IMG/VR virus record: IMGVR_UViG_3300000651_000012
Span: 1 to 20,056 of that record
DNA: 20,056 bases
Source of the DNA: a virus
Reading direction: 5' to 3' (one strand)
Under the pieces are notes generated by a model that saw only the letters and a list, made by a program, of their open reading frames with translations, had not been told where the DNA came from and did no database searches. A program made the position numbers and the translations under genes. Shown here in pieces: positions 5,587-13,523 of the stretch. How positions within the stretch are numbered: the first letter of the stretch is position 1; each line of letters opens with the position of its first letter.

Positions 5587-6192
5587 ATGACAGACATACC
5601 CGATACAATTCCTATGGATCCTGTATTGTCTGCAATTTCTGAAAGGATAGTCTTATCACTAAAAGTTCTAATGAGAGCAAAAAAAAGAGTGCTAGAAGAA
5701 AGTATAAAGGTTGGCAATGCATTAAATGATGCAAATGAAAGAATTCAGCAAAAGAAAGGAGATAGTGATTTCTATTGGACGTATAGAAATTATCTCAAAT
5801 CTATAGGTATGAATAGTAGAACTGCAGCAACATATAGAAAGGTTGCTAAAGGTGTAAAAGAACACAAATTGAATATTGAAGAGCTTATAAGGGATGGAAT
5901 TACACTCAGACAAGTTCATCATAGAATTGTACAGAGAGAAAAAATTGCTCGTGGTGAATCATTAAGCAGATCATATGCATCACCAGATGTTTCAACTTTA
6001 TCAGTAACATTGACTGCAGAACATCACCAAAGAATAAAAAAGAATTGTATAGATTTAGGATTGACTCAACAAGATGCTGTAGAAGAATTTTTGGCTGATT
6101 ATTGGTCTGATTTCTATGAAGCAAAAGTAGAAGAATTGAAAAAGAGATCAGAAAAACATAACGTATCATCATCACTTGGAAGGAGTCACTAA
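5587..6192 (+). CDS. DUF3102-like protein (201 aa)
   Basis: Residues about 30-85 (a helix with G-x-x-L-N-D-A-N-E, then W..YL..IGMNSRTAATYRKVAKG) resemble DUF3102 proteins of plasmids and phages. Those proteins have a helix-rich, DNA-binding-like layout, including a motif where the protein senses or binds DNA next to the replication machinery. The C-terminus (about 135-175) has a second small helical domain of ribbon or HTH type. Good ribosome binding site (GAAAGGAAATAACA) two bases after the upstream gene. The stop and next start share a base (TAATG). Similarity is from memory, so the name is tentative. Confidence 0.55.
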   Translation: MTDIPDTIPMDPVLSAISERIVLSLKVLMRAKKRVLEESIKVGNALNDANERIQQKKGDSDFYWTYRNYLKSIGMNSRTAATYRKVAKGVKEHKLNIEELIRDGITLRQVHHRIVQREKIARGESLSRSYASPDVSTLSVTLTAEHHQRIKKNCIDLGLTQQDAVEEFLADYWSDFYEAKVEELKKRSEKHNVSSSLGRSH

Positions 6193-7043
6193 TGGTAACC
6201 CGCAAAAGGCAAATTCGTATGGACAGCACAACCGAGCAACTTCCAGCAACACTAACTGCTGAGGAAGAAGAACTAATCAAACTATCACAAAGAAACACAA
6301 AGTTTGAAAGAAATGACCTTATCATTCCATTACTCAAAGTAATGCAACCATCAAGTCCAGAAGTATTGGAGGGTGGAGCACAATATGTTCCTGGCGCTAG
6401 ACCTGGCATGTTTTACAATACATCATCCGGTAAGCTTACTCCTGGCCAGGAGGGGATGCTATGTTGTATTATTGGTCATCAACGTAAAGTGATGGAGTGG
6501 ATACCAAGAACAGCAGGTGGAGGTCTAGTAAAGAGATGGGGTATGGATAATGGTTGGAAAACACTATGTGATCCTGATCAAATAGATGCCCTTAATCCAG
6601 TAACAAGAGAAGGCCACACTATAGATAAACGTAGGGAATTTTTGATATTTGATATTGACCCTAGCACTGGTAATACTGATCCTAGTTTCTTCAGTATGAG
6701 AGGCACTGCTATGAGAATAGCAGCGCAACTTTCAAATATGCTTGTTGGAAACAAAATAAGATTGGGTGATGGCAGAATTATCACGCCGCCATATTATTAT
6801 TTTGTGTACAAATGCACTTTGGAAAGGATGACCAATGATCAGAATCAAATGTGGTGGCTTCCCAAATTCACTAAACATGTAAAGGATGGCCAACACGTTA
6901 AAACACAGGATATGCCCAATGGCAAGGAAATATATGAACAAGCTAAAATATTCCAAGAACAATTCTTGGAAGGAACAATTCAACAAGAATCATATGAACA
7001 ACCCATAAAAGATGAATTGGAAGGGGATGCTGTCACTTTCTAA
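6192..7043 (+). CDS. Putative phage ssDNA-binding / replication protein (283 aa)
   Basis: Starts MVTRKRQIRMDSTTEQLPAT behind GGAAGGAG at good distance; an ATG ten codons in (6219) is a weaker alternative. The pattern F.RNDLIIPLL...QPSSPEV......Y..GA..G...N..SG......GM...I.....VMEWIPR is one I recall from a phage family often annotated as an ssDNA-binding or recombination-associated protein. The acidic C-terminus (DELEGDAVTF) fits an SSB-like tail. CTCCTGGCCAGGAG, a perfect 14-base palindrome of the dispersed motif (6439-6452), lies within it. Stays tentative without a search. Confidence 0.5.
   Translation: MVTRKRQIRMDSTTEQLPATLTAEEEELIKLSQRNTKFERNDLIIPLLKVMQPSSPEVLEGGAQYVPGARPGMFYNTSSGKLTPGQEGMLCCIIGHQRKVMEWIPRTAGGGLVKRWGMDNGWKTLCDPDQIDALNPVTREGHTIDKRREFLIFDIDPSTGNTDPSFFSMRGTAMRIAAQLSNMLVGNKIRLGDGRIITPPYYYFVYKCTLERMTNDQNQMWWLPKFTKHVKDGQHVKTQDMPNGKEIYEQAKIFQEQFLEGTIQQESYEQPIKDELEGDAVTF
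6439..6452. repeat. 14-base palindrome fusing two copies of GCCAGGAG
   Basis: CTCCTGGCCAGGAG reads the same on both strands: two overlapping opposite copies of the dispersed octamer inside a coding region (translated as TPGQEG). Confidence 0.85.
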
Positions 7044-7053
7044 ATGACTTGGA

Positions 7054-7078
7054 GTGGGCACGGATAATCTGTGCCCAC
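7054..7078 (+). terminator. Perfect hairpin between genes
   Basis: GTGGGCAC (7054-7061) pairs perfectly with GTGCCCAC (7071-7078) around a 9-base loop. No U-tract follows. AGGAG (7086-7090) then leads to the next start at 7097. It could be a weak terminator or an RNA-processing site. Confidence 0.45.
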
Positions 7079-7096
7079 CAACATCAGGAGAATTAA

Positions 7097-7579
7097 ATGA
7101 CTGCCGCAGGTCCATATATAGAAAATCTACAAGAAATAAAAGTTGAACTAAAGCAACTACGGACTATTATTGCCAAAGTGGCTCGTCAAGTTGATGAGAT
7201 GTATAATTGGGATTATGAGGAAACTACGAGTGGAGGTAATGTAACTCAAGTAGAGGATAGACATGCTCATGATGAAGCAGAAATTAAGGCACGTGGACAA
7301 CGCATTCCATATAACCTTATTTCTGATCCAGTAGATGTATCACAATTTCGTGATTTCATTTACAATGCTAAATCAAGATATAAGATGTTCACAGAGGATG
7401 AACTGAGGTATCTTGACTTTGCTGACAAAAACTTTGAGGATATTAGATTGACCAGAAAACATATTGGCATTCTTCAAGGTGTATATTTCAAATTGTATAG
7501 CAAACCATGGCCATTTAAATCCAAACAAGGATATATGTATAAGCTTGACAATGAAATGATATGGGAGTGGTTCGAATGA
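7097..7579 (+). CDS. Hypothetical protein with N-terminal coiled coil (160 aa)
   Basis: Starts MTAAGPYIENLQEIKVELKQ after CAGGAGAATTAA. Residues 8-38 form a coiled coil. A disordered acidic stretch follows (ETTSGGNV...DRHAHDEAE). The C-terminal domain of about 80 residues is Tyr- and Phe-rich (FRDFIYNAKSRYKMF...LRYLDFADKNF) and ends in an aromatic tail. No family recognised. Its stop overlaps the oxidoreductase start as ATGA, indicating coupling. Confidence 0.6.
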   Translation: MTAAGPYIENLQEIKVELKQLRTIIAKVARQVDEMYNWDYEETTSGGNVTQVEDRHAHDEAEIKARGQRIPYNLISDPVDVSQFRDFIYNAKSRYKMFTEDELRYLDFADKNFEDIRLTRKHIGILQGVYFKLYSKPWPFKSKQGYMYKLDNEMIWEWFE

Positions 7580-8487
7580 TAATCATTGGCGCAGGATTGG
7601 CTGGGCTACTGGCGGCCAGGAGGTTCGCAAATTATAATCCTGTTGTTCATGAGAAACAGGATGATTTGCCAAATAATCATAGTGCTTTGCTACGATTTAG
7701 AACTCCAGCAGTAGGGGAGGCTATTAATGTGCGATTCAAGGAAGTAATTGTACATAAAGGAGTATTGTTAGAAGATGAAGCCACAATTACAAATTTTCCA
7801 ACCGTCAAAGAGTACAATGCTTATTCTTATAAATCAACAGGGGGCATTTACGCCGGCAGATCTATCACCAATATTAAACCTGTTAAACGATACATTGCTC
7901 CCAGTAATTTCGTTCGAACATGTAGTATTGGAGCTAATGTCAGATACAAGAGCAATATTGAAAGCCTCCATAAAGGGGATGAAACCATTATCTCAACAAT
8001 CCCTATGCCTGCCTTGATGGAAATATTACAATATCCAAAAATGCCTAAATTTGTAACAAGTAAAATATGGACAATCAATTGTGATTTAGACAACGTAGAT
8101 ACCTATCAAACTGTGTATATACCATACAATCATTTTGAACCTTACAGAGTAAGTATTACTGGGAGAAGAATGACAATTGAGTTTACTAAGCAACCTGATA
8201 TTCCATCATACTATATTGAGAAATATTGTGATATATTAGCCATATCATCCTCATATAGAAATGTGGAAATGAGGGAACAAATATATGGCAAAATAGTTCC
8301 AATAAATGAATATGAGCGCCAGCAGTTCATTTTATGGGCTACAGATAAATTTGATATTTACTCATTAGGCAGATACGCAACTTGGAGACAAATATTACTT
8401 GATGATGTAATAAAAGACATTGATGTAATCAGTAGATTTATAACCCAAAGAGTTGGATATGATCGTCAACTCAACCTCAAATACTGA
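7576..8487 (+). CDS. FAD-dependent oxidoreductase (303 aa)
   Basis: MIIIGAGLAGLLAARRF is a Rossmann dinucleotide-binding start (G-x-G-x-x-G at residues 5-10, then a helix). Later come the TIISTIPMPAL strand (about 135-145) and a C-terminal LGRYATWRQILLDDVI segment, the place where FAD-binding amine-oxidase or UDP-galactopyranose-mutase-like enzymes close over the cofactor. ATG 7576 is preferred over 7561 because it gives an ATGA overlap and starts the fold directly. It sits 12 bases before the ThyX-like gene, whose family also uses FAD. The substrate is unknown; a role in nucleotide or base chemistry is inferred from context. GCCAGGAG (7615-7622) lies just after the Gly motif. Confidence 0.75.
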   Translation: MIIIGAGLAGLLAARRFANYNPVVHEKQDDLPNNHSALLRFRTPAVGEAINVRFKEVIVHKGVLLEDEATITNFPTVKEYNAYSYKSTGGIYAGRSITNIKPVKRYIAPSNFVRTCSIGANVRYKSNIESLHKGDETIISTIPMPALMEILQYPKMPKFVTSKIWTINCDLDNVDTYQTVYIPYNHFEPYRVSITGRRMTIEFTKQPDIPSYYIEKYCDILAISSSYRNVEMREQIYGKIVPINEYERQQFILWATDKFDIYSLGRYATWRQILLDDVIKDIDVISRFITQRVGYDRQLNLKY

Positions 8488-8499
8488 AAGGAACTCAAC

Positions 8500-9237
8500 A
8501 TGAAAGTAACATTGCTTTATTCTACTCCAAACGCAATAGAACTGCTCATCTTTACAAAGAATACAAGACTCAATATGAATCCCAAAGGCATGGAGGAAAT
8601 CTTCTCCTGGCCGCGTGACAAGAAAATGAATGAACTTAAATACATGGCTTCAACAATTCCTAGCAGTTGGGAATTTGTGGATCTAATCTTCTGTATTGAG
8701 GGTGTATCAAGAGCATTTACACACCAGCTCGTTCGCACTAGAACAGCGAGCTACGCCCAGCAAGCGATGCGTATAGTTGATATGACAGACTTTGATTATT
8801 ATACAGGACCGAGTATAACAGGAGAATTAAAACATACATATGATCAAGCTATGCAAGATATCAACTATGCATATCAAGCTATTGTTGGATCTGGAGCAAA
8901 GCCAGAGGATGCTCGTGGAGTATTGCCAACAAATATTTGTACTAATATTTGTATGAAGATTAATTTGAGAAATTTCTCTGATCTTGTCAAGAAACGTATG
9001 AGCCCCAGAGTTCAAGATGAATACGCTGAAGTATTAAAGCAAATGGTGGAGGAAACACTCAAAGTTTGGCCATGGGCATTACTATTCATCATGCCGCGCA
9101 ACTCTACTGCTCATGCTGAGTTAACACAATACCTCAAAGAACAACTCAACAAGGAGATGAAAGAAACAGGTAAACCACAAAATGAGACTGAAGCTTGGGC
9201 CGCTATGAAACATCTCGACATTCTACGCCAGGAGTAA
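8500..9237 (+). CDS. thyX: ThyX-like flavin-dependent thymidylate synthase, variant motif (245 aa)
   Basis: ThyX methylates dUMP to dTMP using FAD, NADPH and methylene-tetrahydrofolate. The signature here is THQLVRTRTASYAQQAMR (residues 74-91), matching the family's RHR-x7-S region but with Thr for the middle His (80) and Ala (89) for the Ser. The usual His about 20 residues upstream is Phe (SWEFVDL). The Arg after the signature (91), the ARGVLPTN segment and a later Arg (KKRMSP), which match substrate-binding positions in the family, are retained. Length is typical. GAAAGGAACTCAAC precedes the ATG. It could be a true ThyX of a phage lineage, or a relative that makes a modified pyrimidine. 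Confidence 0.75.
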   Translation: MKVTLLYSTPNAIELLIFTKNTRLNMNPKGMEEIFSWPRDKKMNELKYMASTIPSSWEFVDLIFCIEGVSRAFTHQLVRTRTASYAQQAMRIVDMTDFDYYTGPSITGELKHTYDQAMQDINYAYQAIVGSGAKPEDARGVLPTNICTNICMKINLRNFSDLVKKRMSPRVQDEYAEVLKQMVEETLKVWPWALLFIMPRNSTAHAELTQYLKEQLNKEMKETGKPQNETEAWAAMKHLDILRQE

Positions 9238-9239
9238 TT

Positions 9240-9635
9240 ATGATTAAAGAGACAGATACCAATGGTTTCATTATCACTGTAGATACATACTACAAAACAG
9301 GAGTCATCATTAATTCTCTTGTAGAATTGTGTCATGGTGCAGCCAGAGCTAATCATTGGTGGGATAAGGAACGCAATGTAGGAGAAATGCTTTGCTTAAT
9401 ACACAGCGAAATAAGTGAGGCAATGGAGGGACACCGCAAAAGTGCCAAAGATCAACATATAGATCAAGATTCAATGACAGTTGAATTAGCTGATGCTTTA
9501 ATCAGAATACTTGATCTAGCAGGAGGATTGAGATTGAGATTGGGAGAAGCATTTGCTGAGAAGCTATGCTATAATCAGATCAGACCTGATCACAAGATTG
9601 GAAACAGACTAGCGCCAGGGGGGAAAAAATATTGA
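9240..9635 (+). CDS. MazG-like nucleotide pyrophosphohydrolase (131 aa)
   Basis: Starts MIKETDTNGFIITVDTYYKT. The region GEMLCLIHSEISEAMEGHRK...ELADALIRILD has the E-x2-E and E-x2-D helix pairs of the MazG/all-alpha NTP pyrophosphatase fold, which bind magnesium and hydrolyse (d)NTPs to monophosphates. In phages, MazG-like enzymes clean or redirect the nucleotide pool or lower host (p)ppGpp signalling; which applies is unknown. Its ribosome binding site is the AGGAG of a GCCAGGAG copy (9227-9234) that also encodes the end of the ThyX-like protein. The ATG at 9240 is chosen over 9195 for that reason. Confidence 0.75.
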   Translation: MIKETDTNGFIITVDTYYKTGVIINSLVELCHGAARANHWWDKERNVGEMLCLIHSEISEAMEGHRKSAKDQHIDQDSMTVELADALIRILDLAGGLRLRLGEAFAEKLCYNQIRPDHKIGNRLAPGGKKY

Positions 9636-9925
9636 TTATGAAACCAGACGCACAACTAATACAATTGGCTGATTTATTCAAGGAAAGAAATCAGCAATAT
9701 GGTAATAGTTACAAAGAAACAGGGAAAGTTTTTGAGGCTCTATTTCCTAATGGAATAAAAATTGATGGGGAGCTAGATTTCAACAGATTTTGTATCCTTG
9801 TTCAAATTGTTGGAAAACTCAATAGATATTGTAACAACTTTGCTATGCCATTATCATCTGATCATCTCAAAGACATATCAGTATATGCAACAATGCTATT
9901 AGAATTAGATGGTGGAAAAGGATGA
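9632..9925 (+). CDS. DUF1599/Nmad1-like nucleotide-associated protein (97 aa)
   Basis: The pattern ERNQQYGNSYKETGKVFEALFPNGI....DFNRF.ILVQIVGKLNRY......H..DI.VYATML resembles DUF1599-type proteins. These are helical and were proposed from gene neighbourhoods as nucleotide-modification-associated (Nmad1). It is placed directly after MazG-like and ThyX-like genes, as expected for that idea. Start: TTG at 9632 overlaps the upstream stop (TTGA) and lies 8 bases after a G6 run, whereas ATG at 9638 is 14 bases away. TTG is therefore preferred, but ATG remains possible. Confidence 0.6.
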   Translation: MIMKPDAQLIQLADLFKERNQQYGNSYKETGKVFEALFPNGIKIDGELDFNRFCILVQIVGKLNRYCNNFAMPLSSDHLKDISVYATMLLELDGGKG

Positions 9926-10476
9926 GCCTCATTTTCATGGATACAGAGACAACCGCGCTCCTGGCGGTGGAAGCCGCTGAGATACAACATCAACCGCATA
10001 TTGTAGAAATATATTGCTTAAAGACAAATGATAAATTTGAACAAATATCACAATTTCATACTCTAATGAAGGTGCCAATAATAATACCAGAAGAAGTTGT
10101 TAAGATACATGGTATTGATAATCAAGCGGTTGAAGGCTATAGACCATTTGCAGGATACTACCGCCAGTTAGCAAACTATTTTGTAGGTGTAACACATCTA
10201 ATAGGACACAATCTACAATATGATAAACGTATGTTGATCTATGAATTAACAAGAATCAACAAGCAATATAGTTTCCCATGGCCGCCAAGAGATATATGCA
10301 CTGTAGAAGAATTACAGAAAGTTATTGGATACAGAATATCTCTCAGCAATATTCATGCCGAATTGTTTGGTATTGGGTTTGAATCTGCTCATTCGGCTAA
10401 AGCAGATACAGAAGCATTATTGAAAGTATACAAGGAGTTGGTCAGACGTGACATGGTAAAAGGGCCAGTACTATGA
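9922..10476 (+). CDS. DnaQ-like 3'-5' exonuclease (184 aa)
   Basis: A proofreading-type exonuclease of the DEDDh group. MDTETT gives the first Asp and Glu (residues 7 and 9), HNLQYDK (about 95-101) the second Asp, and HSAKAD (about 155-160) the His and last Asp. KIHGID near residue 72 is the usual I/V-x-GI-T/D segment. It is coupled upstream (ATGA) and lies just before the C-family polymerase. It therefore probably acts as a detached epsilon-type proofreader, in line with the degenerate PHP domain of that polymerase. CTCCTGGC (9958-9965) lies right after the catalytic DTE codons. The family is secure; the partnership is inferred. Confidence 0.85.
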   Translation: MSLIFMDTETTALLAVEAAEIQHQPHIVEIYCLKTNDKFEQISQFHTLMKVPIIIPEEVVKIHGIDNQAVEGYRPFAGYYRQLANYFVGVTHLIGHNLQYDKRMLIYELTRINKQYSFPWPPRDICTVEELQKVIGYRISLSNIHAELFGIGFESAHSAKADTEALLKVYKELVRRDMVKGPVL

Positions 10477-10631
10477 TAAATCCCTGTAAAGAGCACCCTA
10501 ATTTTGATCATATGGCTGAACCAGAACAAAGACACTATGTATTGTGTCCATTGTGCGCACAAGCTTTACGCAAACTAGAATACAAGAGGCAAAAAGAACA
10601 ATATGAAAACTCAACTACAAATAAGAACTGA
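10473..10631 (+). CDS. Small Cys/His protein (52 aa)
   Basis: ATG at 10473 overlaps the exonuclease stop (ATGA) and opens a 52-codon frame beginning MINPCKEHPNFDHMAEPEQR, with YVLCPLCAQALRKLEYKRQ in the middle. C-x2-H plus C-x2-C is a likely zinc site, followed by a basic helix. It overlaps the polymerase start by 29 bases. The coupled start, zinc pattern and tight fit between two certain genes support it. Function unknown. Confidence 0.6.
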   Translation: MINPCKEHPNFDHMAEPEQRHYVLCPLCAQALRKLEYKRQKEQYENSTTNKN

Positions 10632-13389
10632 GTTTTCATTCCGTTGGGCATTTGGGCCTGTCCGCAAAGTTGTGGGCAGGCTCAAAGAGCTTCAGTGTAA
10701 ATCAGCAGCAATTACTGATCGAAATTCTACATTTGGTCACATCGCATGGAATAAGCATTGTAAAGCAGCTGGTATTAAGCCAATATTTGGTTGTGAATTT
10801 GCTTTCATAGAAGACATAAACGTCCGCCAGAAGAAACAAAATCTATTCTGGTTACCAGTAATTGCTAAAACAAATGCTGGCCTCAGAGAACTATATGCAA
10901 CATTAGAAGAAGCAACACACAATTTTCATTATGTGCCACGATTGCCTTTCAGCAAAATAGATGATTTTAGTCAAGATGTAATAGTGTTTAGCGGAATTTC
11001 AGGTCTAGGCAACGGTGTTAAGCTTCCCACGCATGTATATAGATCGGGCCATCCCGCGACCTCACATGTATTATTATCAGAAAATATAGTGCCAGTTTCA
11101 GATAACTATATGATCACAACAGCAGATCGTTCAGCTTATGAAATATTATCAGGTAGAAATAAGAATGATCGACCATCTCCAATGCATATATTAGATGAAT
11201 GGGAGCTAAGAAATGACATAGAATTGGAGGATGATGCATTTGAATTAGCAGATAAATTAGCAGAAGAATGTACAGCAGAAATACAAATTGCTACAAACAT
11301 CAAATATAAATCAAACTTGACACTGTTAGAGATGTGCATTCTTGGTGCAAGGGAGCGCGGCCTGGAGCTTAATGACACATATAAAGAGAGACTGGACTAT
11401 GAACTTAAGTTGATCATTGACAAGGGTTATGAGGACTATTTCTATGTAATAGCAGACATGGTGCGATATGCAAAGAATCATATGGTTGTTGGCCCGGCAC
11501 GCGGCTCTAGTTGTGGTTCTCTTGTCTGTTATTTGCTGGGCATTACTGATATTGATCCTTTACCTCATGGTCTTATTTTTGAAAGATTCATTGACATTAC
11601 TCGATTTGATTTGCCTGACATTGATATTGATTTTCAAGACAATAAAAGAGAAATGGTATTCAATTATATTCAAGACAAATACGGCCAGGAGAATGTGGCC
11701 AGATTGGGAACAGTGCTAAAATACAAGCCTAAATCAGCAATATCTGATGCTGCTAAAGCTTTACAAATACCAGATTGGGAAACAAAAGCAGTCAAAGATT
11801 CAATGCTGAAACGATCCAGTGGAGATTCACGTGCTGGATTTGCTATACTTGACACCTTTTCAGAGCTAGAAACAGGTCAACGTTTTATTGAGAAATATCC
11901 AGCAATGAAAATAGCTGGAGATTTAGAGGGACATGCACACTATACAGGTAAACATGCTGCTGGCGTGATTATCACGAATGAACCGCTCATAAATTATGTT
12001 GCTAAAGATGCAAGAACAAATACAGTTCAAATAGATAAAATAGATGCAGAGAACATCAATCTTATGAAGATTGATGCTCTGGGTCTCAAAACATTAACAA
12101 TTATTTCTGATTGCCTGGATTCAATAGGTTGGAAATACAATGATTTGCTTAAACATCCTCTAGATGATGATAAAGCATATGAAGTATTGCGCAAATTTCG
12201 TTTCTGTGGCATTTTCCAATATGAAGGTCAGGCTCTGCAAACCCTGGCCAGGAGAGTTCACATTGATAGATTTGATGATATATCATGTTTAACAGCACTA
12301 GCTAGACCTGGACCCTTTGCTTCTGGTGCTGCGAATGAATGGGTCCAACGACGCATGGGCAAGACCCAAGTAACATATCAACATCAAACTATGGAGAAAT
12401 ACACACGTGAAACCTATGGGCTTATTGTTTATCAAGAACAAGTCATGCTATGTGTTCGTGAGATTGGCCTACTCTCGTGGGAGGATACGTCCACGCTACG
12501 CAAAGCTATGTCAAAGTCGTTCGGTCTTGAATACTTTGATCAATTCTGGCAAAAATTTAGAAATGGCGCCGCCTCGCAAGGCATCACAGAAGAAATTTCC
12601 AGGAAGATTTGGGACTCTGTCAACTCATTTGGCTCGTGGGCTTTCAACAAGAGCCATGCGGTTGCATACGGCACGCTATCATATTTTTGTTGTGTATTGA
12701 AGGCACACTTTCCAATCGAATTTGCTCTTGCTGTTATTCGTAATACTCAAGATGTTATTGCAATCAAACGTTATCTCAGAGAACTAGACAGAGATGGATA
12801 TGAGGTAAAGAGTTATGACATTATGCGTAGTGAAGTATCATGGTCTTTCAAAGACAATGTATTCTTAGGCGGACTGACAAATATCAAAGGTATTGGAACC
12901 AAGAAAGCAGAGAAAATGCTCCTGGCGCCGCCTGACAATAGGCCCTTCATGGTGCCATATCCTATCATTACACCATATGACAATTTGTTTGAAGGCAGAA
13001 CTAGATTTGCTGATCTAATTGAAAATCCTCGCAAATATAATATTGTGCGGAACAAGAGATCAGATTTGATTGATATACATGATGAATATGAGGGTCCAGC
13101 AGTATTCATCGCCAAATTAATACACCGCAACGAGAGATCGCTTAATGAGGCAATGTTCTTAGTTCAGCGCAACAATGTCAAAGTTCCAATGGACAAATGG
13201 TTAAATATATTGTTGGAGGATGATACTTCCACAATATATGCCACAATCTCCAGATACAAATTTCCATCAATGGGAATAATGCTGCTTAACAAATACAATA
13301 CTGGAGACTGGTTTATCTGGGGCGGAACTGTCAAGAGTGGGAGACGCATGTATGTGGATCAATATAGGTTTATCGGGGCCGCGAGCTAG
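10603..13389 (+). CDS. dnaE: C-family DNA polymerase, DNA pol III alpha-like (928 aa)
   Basis: The order follows bacterial DnaE. First is an N-terminal PHP domain (to about residue 200), then the ARGSSCGSLVCYLLG segment (about 299-313). The catalytic triad is PDIDIDF (Asp 339 and 341) and KIDALGLKTL (Asp 491). GLIVYQEQVM lies near residue 607, and a helix-hairpin-helix (NIKGIGTKKAE) near 760. At 928 residues it is shorter than cellular DnaE (about 1,160) and ends soon after the fingers and HhH region. The PHP metal site looks dead: RTEFS replaces H-x-HTxYS-type residues and TDRN replaces TDHG. A separate DnaQ-like gene precedes it. The ribosome binding site is weak, so translation may depend on coupling. 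Two forward (11684, 12247) and one reverse (12919) motif copies lie inside. Confidence 0.93.
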   Translation: MKTQLQIRTEFSFRWAFGPVRKVVGRLKELQCKSAAITDRNSTFGHIAWNKHCKAAGIKPIFGCEFAFIEDINVRQKKQNLFWLPVIAKTNAGLRELYATLEEATHNFHYVPRLPFSKIDDFSQDVIVFSGISGLGNGVKLPTHVYRSGHPATSHVLLSENIVPVSDNYMITTADRSAYEILSGRNKNDRPSPMHILDEWELRNDIELEDDAFELADKLAEECTAEIQIATNIKYKSNLTLLEMCILGARERGLELNDTYKERLDYELKLIIDKGYEDYFYVIADMVRYAKNHMVVGPARGSSCGSLVCYLLGITDIDPLPHGLIFERFIDITRFDLPDIDIDFQDNKREMVFNYIQDKYGQENVARLGTVLKYKPKSAISDAAKALQIPDWETKAVKDSMLKRSSGDSRAGFAILDTFSELETGQRFIEKYPAMKIAGDLEGHAHYTGKHAAGVIITNEPLINYVAKDARTNTVQIDKIDAENINLMKIDALGLKTLTIISDCLDSIGWKYNDLLKHPLDDDKAYEVLRKFRFCGIFQYEGQALQTLARRVHIDRFDDISCLTALARPGPFASGAANEWVQRRMGKTQVTYQHQTMEKYTRETYGLIVYQEQVMLCVREIGLLSWEDTSTLRKAMSKSFGLEYFDQFWQKFRNGAASQGITEEISRKIWDSVNSFGSWAFNKSHAVAYGTLSYFCCVLKAHFPIEFALAVIRNTQDVIAIKRYLRELDRDGYEVKSYDIMRSEVSWSFKDNVFLGGLTNIKGIGTKKAEKMLLAPPDNRPFMVPYPIITPYDNLFEGRTRFADLIENPRKYNIVRNKRSDLIDIHDEYEGPAVFIAKLIHRNERSLNEAMFLVQRNNVKVPMDKWLNILLEDDTSTIYATISRYKFPSMGIMLLNKYNTGDWFIWGGTVKSGRRMYVDQYRFIGAAS

Positions 13390-13458
13390 GGTCCGATCCG
13401 GCCTTAGAAATAGCTAGACATAGGTTTTAAACGAGGTGCCAAGCTATGTAGAGCTTCC

Positions 13459-13500
13459 CTTTTACGGCTCTAGCTACTAGTATAGCTAGAGCCGTAAAAG
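13459..13500. terminator. 18-bp perfect inverted repeat
   Basis: CTTTTACGGCTCTAGCTA (13459-13476) and TAGCTAGAGCCGTAAAAG (13483-13500) are perfect complements around CTAGTA. This is the longest perfect stem seen in the window. No clean U-tract follows on either strand, so an RNase III-type processing site or transcript-end stabiliser is as plausible as a terminator. A small hairpin AAGCT-ATGTAG-AGCTT (13441-13456) precedes it. The rest of the 134-base gap 13390-13523 shows nothing recognisable except AAGGAG before the next gene. Confidence 0.7.
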
Positions 13501-13523
13501 AGCCTCTAACAAGGAGAATTAAT

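Noticed and set aside
5906-6409. A - strand open frame of 167 codons
   Set aside because: It is opposite two coupled + strand genes with good ribosome binding sites; its Ser/Leu-rich content is typical of antisense frames.
6-9234. Whether GCCAGGAG is merely a strong ribosome binding site
   Set aside because: Only the copy at 9227-9234 is well placed before a start codon; eight copies are on the opposite strand reading and most are within genes.
12813-13130. A - strand open frame of 105 codons inside the polymerase gene
   Set aside because: It lies opposite the conserved polymerase fingers and HhH region; no motif or ribosome binding site supports it.
13390-13523. A possible tRNA or small RNA gene in the gap after the polymerase
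   Set aside because: No cloverleaf could be drawn; only the 18-bp stem and a small hairpin are supported.
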